In this document: piece by piece, positions 6,423 through 9,345 of the stretch
Layout: each line of letters starts with the position of its first letter
How positions within the stretch are numbered: the first letter of the stretch is position 1
Origin: Streptosporangiaceae bacterium
GTDB lineage: Bacteria; Actinomycetota; Actinomycetes; Streptosporangiales; Streptosporangiaceae
Assembly (NCBI GenBank): GCA_030045215.1
Contig: JASIBJ010000330.1
Span: 1 to 9,345 of the forward strand
Direction: 5' to 3'
DNA length: 9,345 bases
Position numbers and translations under genes: made by a program
Notes under the pieces: generated by a model
Seen by the model: only the letters and a program-made list of their open reading frames with translations
What the model was told of the DNA's origin: nothing
Databases searched by the model: none

Positions 6423-7121
6423 ATGCCGAACCTTCCGGCTAATTCAGGCAGGCCGCCCGACGCCGGTGATTTCCGCGCAGCGGACGCGGACCGGGAGCGC
6501 GTTGCCGACGTGCTGCGCCAGGCCGCCGGCGAGGGCCGTCTGACCATGGAGGAACTCGAGCAGCGGATTACCGCTGTCTACAACGCGAAGACCTATGCCG
6601 AACTCGAGCCGCTAACCCGCGACCTGCCCACGCCCGGCCAGGCGACACAACCTCCCGTTGCTGCCAAGGCCACCGCGCCGCCTGGGCTTCGTCCGTCAAG
6701 GTTCGCGATCTCGATCATGGGCGGCTTCCACCGCGGGGACAACTGGGCCGTGGCCGGGGGCCTTTCCGCCATCGCGGTGATGGGCGGCGGGAAGATCGAC
6801 CTGCGCCACGCGCAATTTACCGATGGCCGGGCGTCGATCACGGCGTTCGCGCTGATGGGCGGCATCGAGATCATCACGCCCGAGGCAGCGTACGTCGATG
6901 TCCGCGGGATCGGCATCATGGGCGGAGTTGGCCACGCCGCGCGCGGGCAGGGCCAGCCCGGCGGGCCGGTCGTGACCGTGAGGGCCCTGGCCGTCATGGG
7001 CGGGGTCAAGGTCAGGCGGGCCCGGCCCGCCCGCGCGAGTGGTGCCATCGCGGACCGCGGCGATCCGGAGCAGTTGGGTCAGTCCCGGCCCGGAAGTCAG
7101 GCGGATGAGCGACCGGGCTAG
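6423..7121 (+). CDS. DUF1707 (SHOCT-like) protein with LiaF-like MGG-repeat domain
   Basis: A 232-residue protein with no signal peptide or clear membrane helix, so probably cytoplasmic or peripherally bound. Residues ~16-68 match the DUF1707 domain common in Actinomycetota: RAADADRERVADVLRQA, then GRLTMEELEQRITAVYNAKTYAEL, ending in LTRDLP. After a Pro/Ala linker (69-92), residues 93-199 form a regular beta-rich region. In it the MGG motif recurs five times (99-101, 120-122, 145-147, 166-168, 192-194), each after a hydrophobic run, as in the C-terminal domain of LiaF-type cell-wall-stress proteins. The last ~33 residues are polar. Function is not established; family context suggests sensing or buffering of envelope stress. 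The ATG at 6423 lies 93 bases after the second lnt and probably has its own promoter. Confidence 0.85.
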   Translation: MPNLPANSGRPPDAGDFRAADADRERVADVLRQAAGEGRLTMEELEQRITAVYNAKTYAELEPLTRDLPTPGQATQPPVAAKATAPPGLRPSRFAISIMGGFHRGDNWAVAGGLSAIAVMGGGKIDLRHAQFTDGRASITAFALMGGIEIITPEAAYVDVRGIGIMGGVGHAARGQGQPGGPVVTVRALAVMGGVKVRRARPARASGAIADRGDPEQLGQSRPGSQADERPG

Positions 7122-7402
7122 CGCCGGCCGAAGATCCATGGCGTGCCCGTCAGATCCTGATGGTCTCGCCCGCACAAAACGGACCCTGAGGGCTACATCA
7201 CCGCGCCGGAACCCTCCCAGCCAGACCGATGCCGTGCTGAAGGCGGCCGACCGCGCCATCAGCAGCGCGTCGGGCCCCCGCTGACTCCCCGCCGGTCCGG
7301 CGCCGCGTTATTCCCGTTACCGCGCAGTAGTGACAAGCGTCATAGCGGGATGTCGGCGTTCGCGACCAGGCGTTATACGTGCAGATCCTCTCCGGGGCGC
7401 CG

Positions 7403-7420
7403 GGGCCGTGCGCACGGCCC
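7403..7420. repeat. 18-base perfect palindrome
   Basis: GGGCCGTGC is followed directly by its reverse complement GCACGGCCC. As RNA it can form a seven-pair stem with a GCGC loop; as DNA it could bind a dimeric regulator. It lies ~180 bases upstream of the lysozyme-like gene, downstream of a possible -10 element. Confidence 0.6.
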
Positions 7421-7492
7421 TGGTTCCCGAGACTGAGACCGCTCGCCGGGACGGCATCCGCCGGTTTGGCCGTGGTCCGCCCTGAACCCGTG

Positions 7493-7515
7493 ATGCACGC
7501 TCCCCCCGCGTGCAT
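7493..7515 (+). repeat. Hairpin in the leader of the lysozyme-like gene
   Basis: ATGCACGC (7493-7500) and GCGTGCAT (7508-7515) form a perfect eight-pair stem around a TCCCCCC loop. No T-run follows. It lies 83 bases before the ATG at 7599. The C-rich loop could pair with G-runs near 7563-7570, closer to the ribosome site, but that pairing is inference. Confidence 0.55.
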
Positions 7516-7588
7516 GCGCTCTCCAGCGACGGCCTGGCGAGCCATCCCCGTCCGCCTCGTGCTGGGCGGGCGGCGAGGACGCAGAGCG

Positions 7589-7595
7589 AAAGGAA
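7589..7595 (+). promoter_or_regulatory. Ribosome binding site of the lysozyme-like gene
   Basis: AAAGGAA lies three bases before the ATG at 7599 and supports this start, which also places a normal signal peptide at the N-terminus. Confidence 0.7.
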
Positions 7596-7598
7596 CTC

Positions 7599-8459
7599 AT
7601 GCTCGGCACTGATCGACTGATCGACGCCGTGCGCGGCCATAAGCAGTCGGTTGCGTACGTGGGAGCAGCCGCGCTCGCGCTGGCGGGCGCCGGGACGGCC
7701 AATGCTGCCACCATCGGCGCGACGGCGACCGGCCACAAGGCAGCGACGCCGATCGCGGCCCAGACGATGGCGCTGACGTACGCCACCGGCGCCCACGGGA
7801 GCGGTGGCCGCCCCCCGACCAGCCCGAATTCTGCCGCCCATCCGTCTTCGCTCGCGGCCGCCAGGCACCACCGGACCCTGCGGCATCGCCGAGCGTGGCA
7901 CCACCGGCCACGGCACCACCGGGCCGACGTGAATAGCTGGGGTGCGGTCATGGACGAGCTGAACTGGCAGACCAACCCGGCCGCGGCCAGCCACGGCGAG
8001 CTGCCGATGGCCGACCAGCTGCTGCCGACCGCGCTGAGCGGCCCGCAGTCCTACATGCAGATCTCGCCCGCCCAGTACGCCAACGCCACGACCATCGTGC
8101 AGCAGGCGCTGGCCAAGCGGATGGGCCTGCGCTCGGCCGTGGTCGCGGTGGCCACCGCCATGCAGGAGTCCGAGCTGATCAACGTTAACTACGGCACCTC
8201 CGAGTCGCTTGGCCTGTTCCAGCAGCAGCCGGATGACGGCTGGGGCACCGCGGCTCAGGTGATGGATCCCCAGTACGCGGCCGACGCGTTCCTCAACGCA
8301 CTGGCCACCTACCAGGCGAACAACCCGTCCTGGGCGTCCCAGCCGCTCTACCAGGCCGCCCAGGGCGTCCAGGGCTCTGCCTTCCCCTTCGCCTACGCGC
8401 AGTGGGAGGCGCAGGCAGCCCAGCTAGTCAAGTCGATCACGATGCAGTTGGCGGTGTAG
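7599..8459 (+). CDS. Secreted lysozyme-like (transglycosylase-fold) protein with His/Arg-rich linker
   Basis: A 286-residue exported protein, probably acting on peptidoglycan. The N-terminus has basic residues (RGHK, 12-15), a hydrophobic core (~18-31) and a likely signal peptidase I site after TANA (residue 36). Residues 37-88 are a low-complexity linker. Residues 89-108 hold eight Arg and seven His, built on a repeated HHR unit. The C-terminal domain (~150-282) has the pattern of an actinobacterial lysozyme-like family: AVVAVATAMQESEL with probable catalytic Glu190, YGTSESLGLFQQQP (198-211), then WGTAAQVMDPQYAADAF and a closing SAFPFAYAQWEAQA. Related Streptomyces proteins are often labelled only hypothetical or, wrongly, heavy-metal transporter. 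A lytic transglycosylase or muramidase activity is inferred from the Glu and fold pattern, not proven. The gene stands alone, with a long structured leader and hairpin terminators. Confidence 0.8.
   Translation: MLGTDRLIDAVRGHKQSVAYVGAAALALAGAGTANAATIGATATGHKAATPIAAQTMALTYATGAHGSGGRPPTSPNSAAHPSSLAAARHHRTLRHRRAWHHRPRHHRADVNSWGAVMDELNWQTNPAAASHGELPMADQLLPTALSGPQSYMQISPAQYANATTIVQQALAKRMGLRSAVVAVATAMQESELINVNYGTSESLGLFQQQPDDGWGTAAQVMDPQYAADAFLNALATYQANNPSWASQPLYQAAQGVQGSAFPFAYAQWEAQAAQLVKSITMQLAV
7864..7922 (+). repeat. Three in-frame direct repeats encoding HHR units
   Basis: The 11-mer GGCACCACCGG occurs at 7864-7874, 7897-7907 and 7912-7922. Spacings are 33 and 15 bases, so all copies are in the same frame and encode xHHR in the lysozyme-like protein. 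This indicates expansion of the linker by short duplication. Confidence 0.8.
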
Positions 8460-8489
8460 GCGTCTCGCGCCGCCGCCGCACAGTGCTAC

Positions 8490-8519
8490 CGCGGGGGGAC
8501 GATCCCCAAGATCCCCGCG
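8490..8519. terminator. Weak hairpin just after the lysozyme-like gene
   Basis: CGCGGGG (8490-8496) and CCCCGCG (8513-8519) are complementary across a 16-base loop, starting 31 bases after the stop codon. No T-run follows. It may assist termination, but two much stronger hairpins lie downstream. Confidence 0.3.
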
Positions 8520-8608
8520 AGAGCTCCCGGCCGGCCCCCTCCCCCCGGGCCGCGACCGGAACCGCCAGGCCGCCGGGGCATCCCCCCAGCCCAGGTCAGC
8601 CCGGCACC

Positions 8609-8645
8609 GTTGTGCCCCGCCCTCCCCGAGGGGGCGGGGCACAAC
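8609..8645. terminator. GC-rich hairpin terminator, 14-pair stem
   Basis: GTTGTGCCCCGCCC (8609-8622) and its exact reverse complement (8632-8645) enclose a nine-base loop that can pair further at its edge. No T-run follows, as is common for actinobacterial terminators. It lies ~150 bases after the lysozyme-like gene and probably ends its transcript. Confidence 0.75.
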
Positions 8646-8666
8646 TATGAGAAAGACCCGCTGCGG

Positions 8667-8701
8667 AGCCGTCGCGGTCTGCTAGACAGACCGCGACGGC
8701 T
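8667..8701. terminator. Second hairpin terminator, 15-pair stem
   Basis: AGCCGTCGCGGTCTG (8667-8681) and its exact reverse complement (8687-8701) enclose the five-base loop CTAGA, followed by TTATCC. It lies 21 bases after the first hairpin and 35 bases before the DedA-family start. It either backs up termination or forms part of the next gene's 5' region. Confidence 0.75.
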
Positions 8702-8736
8702 TATCCATCGCCTCTCATGCTGTAGAACAAGGTGCC

Positions 8737-9345
8737 ATGACGACTTTCCTGACCAACGACGGCTACCTGGCTCTGGTCATCTTTTGCTTTATCCAGGCGT
8801 GCTGCATCCCGATCTCCTCGGAGATCACGTTCGGTTTTGCGGGCGTGCTGGCGTATGAGCACCACCTGAGCCTCGCGTTGGTGATCATCATCGGCTCGAT
8901 TGCGGAGTTCGCCGGGTCGTCCACCGCCTACGGCATCGGCCGGCTCGGCGGTCGGCACGCCATCGAGAAGTACCGTCGGTATCTGCTTCTGACCAGGAAG
9001 GACGTCGATCGGGTCGAGCGGTTCTTCGACGGACGCGGCACCTGGTCGGTGGCCGTGGCACGAGTCATCCCGCTGCTGCGCGCGTTTGCCGGGCTCGTGT
9101 CCGGGCTCGTCGAAGTGCCCGCGGCTTCGTTCGCGATCTTCAATGCGATCGGCACCGTGGCCTGGGCGACCGCGCTGTCCCTGCTCGGCTACGCAGCAGG
9201 CAGCGACTGGAGCAAGGTCGCCAAGAGCTGGTCCTACGCCAGCGACGCGCTGGCCGTGGCCGTCGTGGTCTTGCTGGCCGCGCTCGTCGTGCACAAGTGG
9301 CAGCAGGTCAGGAAGGAGCGGCAGGCCGAGGCCGCGGCGGCGATC
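8737..9345 (+). CDS. DedA-family (VTT domain) integral membrane protein, C-terminus beyond window
   Basis: An open frame of 203 codons that runs off the window end without a stop. DedA proteins are inner-membrane proteins; some recycle undecaprenyl phosphate across the membrane and others affect membrane lipid balance and proton-motive force. Family marks are the re-entrant segment CIPISSEITFGFAG (23-36, Glu29) and a second one: FFDGRGTWSVAVARVIPLLR (96-115), containing the conserved Arg109, Pro112 and Arg115, then AGLVSGLVEVP and the IGTVAW pattern (138-143). Membrane helices lie at ~10-26, 43-66, ~130-155 and 171-186. The ATG at 8737 is preceded by AAGGTG (8729-8734), a modest ribosome site. 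Three cysteines (17, 22, 23) sit in or beside the first helix. Little protein is likely missing, as the family is usually ~200-220 residues. Confidence 0.88.
   Translation, partial: MTTFLTNDGYLALVIFCFIQACCIPISSEITFGFAGVLAYEHHLSLALVIIIGSIAEFAGSSTAYGIGRLGGRHAIEKYRRYLLLTRKDVDRVERFFDGRGTWSVAVARVIPLLRAFAGLVSGLVEVPAASFAIFNAIGTVAWATALSLLGYAAGSDWSKVAKSWSYASDALAVAVVVLLAALVVHKWQQVRKERQAEAAAAI

Larger units (their letters stand above)
7122..7598. other. 477-base region without a convincing gene; structured leader of the lysozyme-like gene
   Basis: Short open frames exist here on both strands, but their translations are Arg/Pro/Ala-rich with no recognisable domain and no ribosome site. The first ~150 bases show nothing clear. 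From ~7310 the sequence looks regulatory: a TTATAC hexamer at 7373-7378 could be a -10 element, giving a 5' leader of ~210 bases. Two strong inverted repeats follow (7403-7420 and 7493-7515). The region ends with an AAAGGAA ribosome site at 7589-7595. It lacks the conserved core of the ydaO/c-di-AMP riboswitch that precedes some actinobacterial cell-wall hydrolase genes. Confidence 0.5.

Noticed and set aside
7198..7545. Possible small gene on the minus strand in the 477-base gap
   Set aside because: The frame overlaps both leader inverted repeats, lacks a ribosome site, and its 115-residue translation resembles no family I know.
7385..7598. ydaO/c-di-AMP riboswitch before the lysozyme-like gene
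   Set aside because: The context fits, and CCTGAACCCG at 7481-7490 faintly recalls part of the motif. However, the conserved GGGGGAACC and CAGCTAACC core segments are missing.
1..9345. tRNA, rRNA, CRISPR, insertion sequence or phage attachment site
   Set aside because: I saw no cloverleaf-like sequence, no regularly spaced repeat array, and no transposase or integrase motifs on either strand.

Overview
The window reads as chromosomal DNA of a high-GC Actinomycetota. Evidence is the very high G+C, several GTG starts, the two-copy Lnt arrangement, a DUF1707 protein, and a secreted lysozyme-like protein of actinobacterial type. Genus cannot be read from the sequence. A filamentous lineage such as Streptosporangiales or a relative is a guess. 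I see no mobile element, CRISPR array, tRNA or rRNA.

Layout. Positions 1-388 (+) hold the C-terminal end of a secreted S53 (sedolisin/kumamolisin-type) peptidase. Its stop codon overlaps the stop codon of the convergent serS (385-1632, -). Upstream of serS on the same strand is an EamA/DMT-family membrane transporter (1702-2739, -). A 274-base divergent control region (2740-3013) follows. Then come two adjacent apolipoprotein N-acyltransferase genes (about 3014-4672 and 4677-6329, +), four bases apart, each with an intact Glu-Lys-Cys triad. A DUF1707 protein with a five-times repeated MGG motif follows (6423-7121, +). A 477-base stretch without a convincing gene (7122-7598) contains two strong inverted repeats. 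It leads into a secreted lysozyme-like protein with a His/Arg-rich linker (7599-8459, +). Two perfect GC-rich hairpins lie between this gene and a DedA-family membrane protein (8737 to beyond the window end, +).

How the genes fit together. Apart from serS, the contents concern the cell envelope: lipoprotein N-acylation, an envelope-stress-like protein, a peptidoglycan-active secreted enzyme, a DedA membrane protein probably involved in lipid-carrier or phospholipid handling, a small-molecule exporter and an extracellular protease. Only the two lnt genes clearly form an operon. The other genes each have their own leader or terminator, so joint function is an inference from proximity. The most unusual observations are the tandem lnt pair, a SerRS with a one-residue-shorter motif 3 loop, the RHHR-repeat linker in the lysozyme-like protein, and the structured leader in front of it. 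I found no clearly new multi-gene system.
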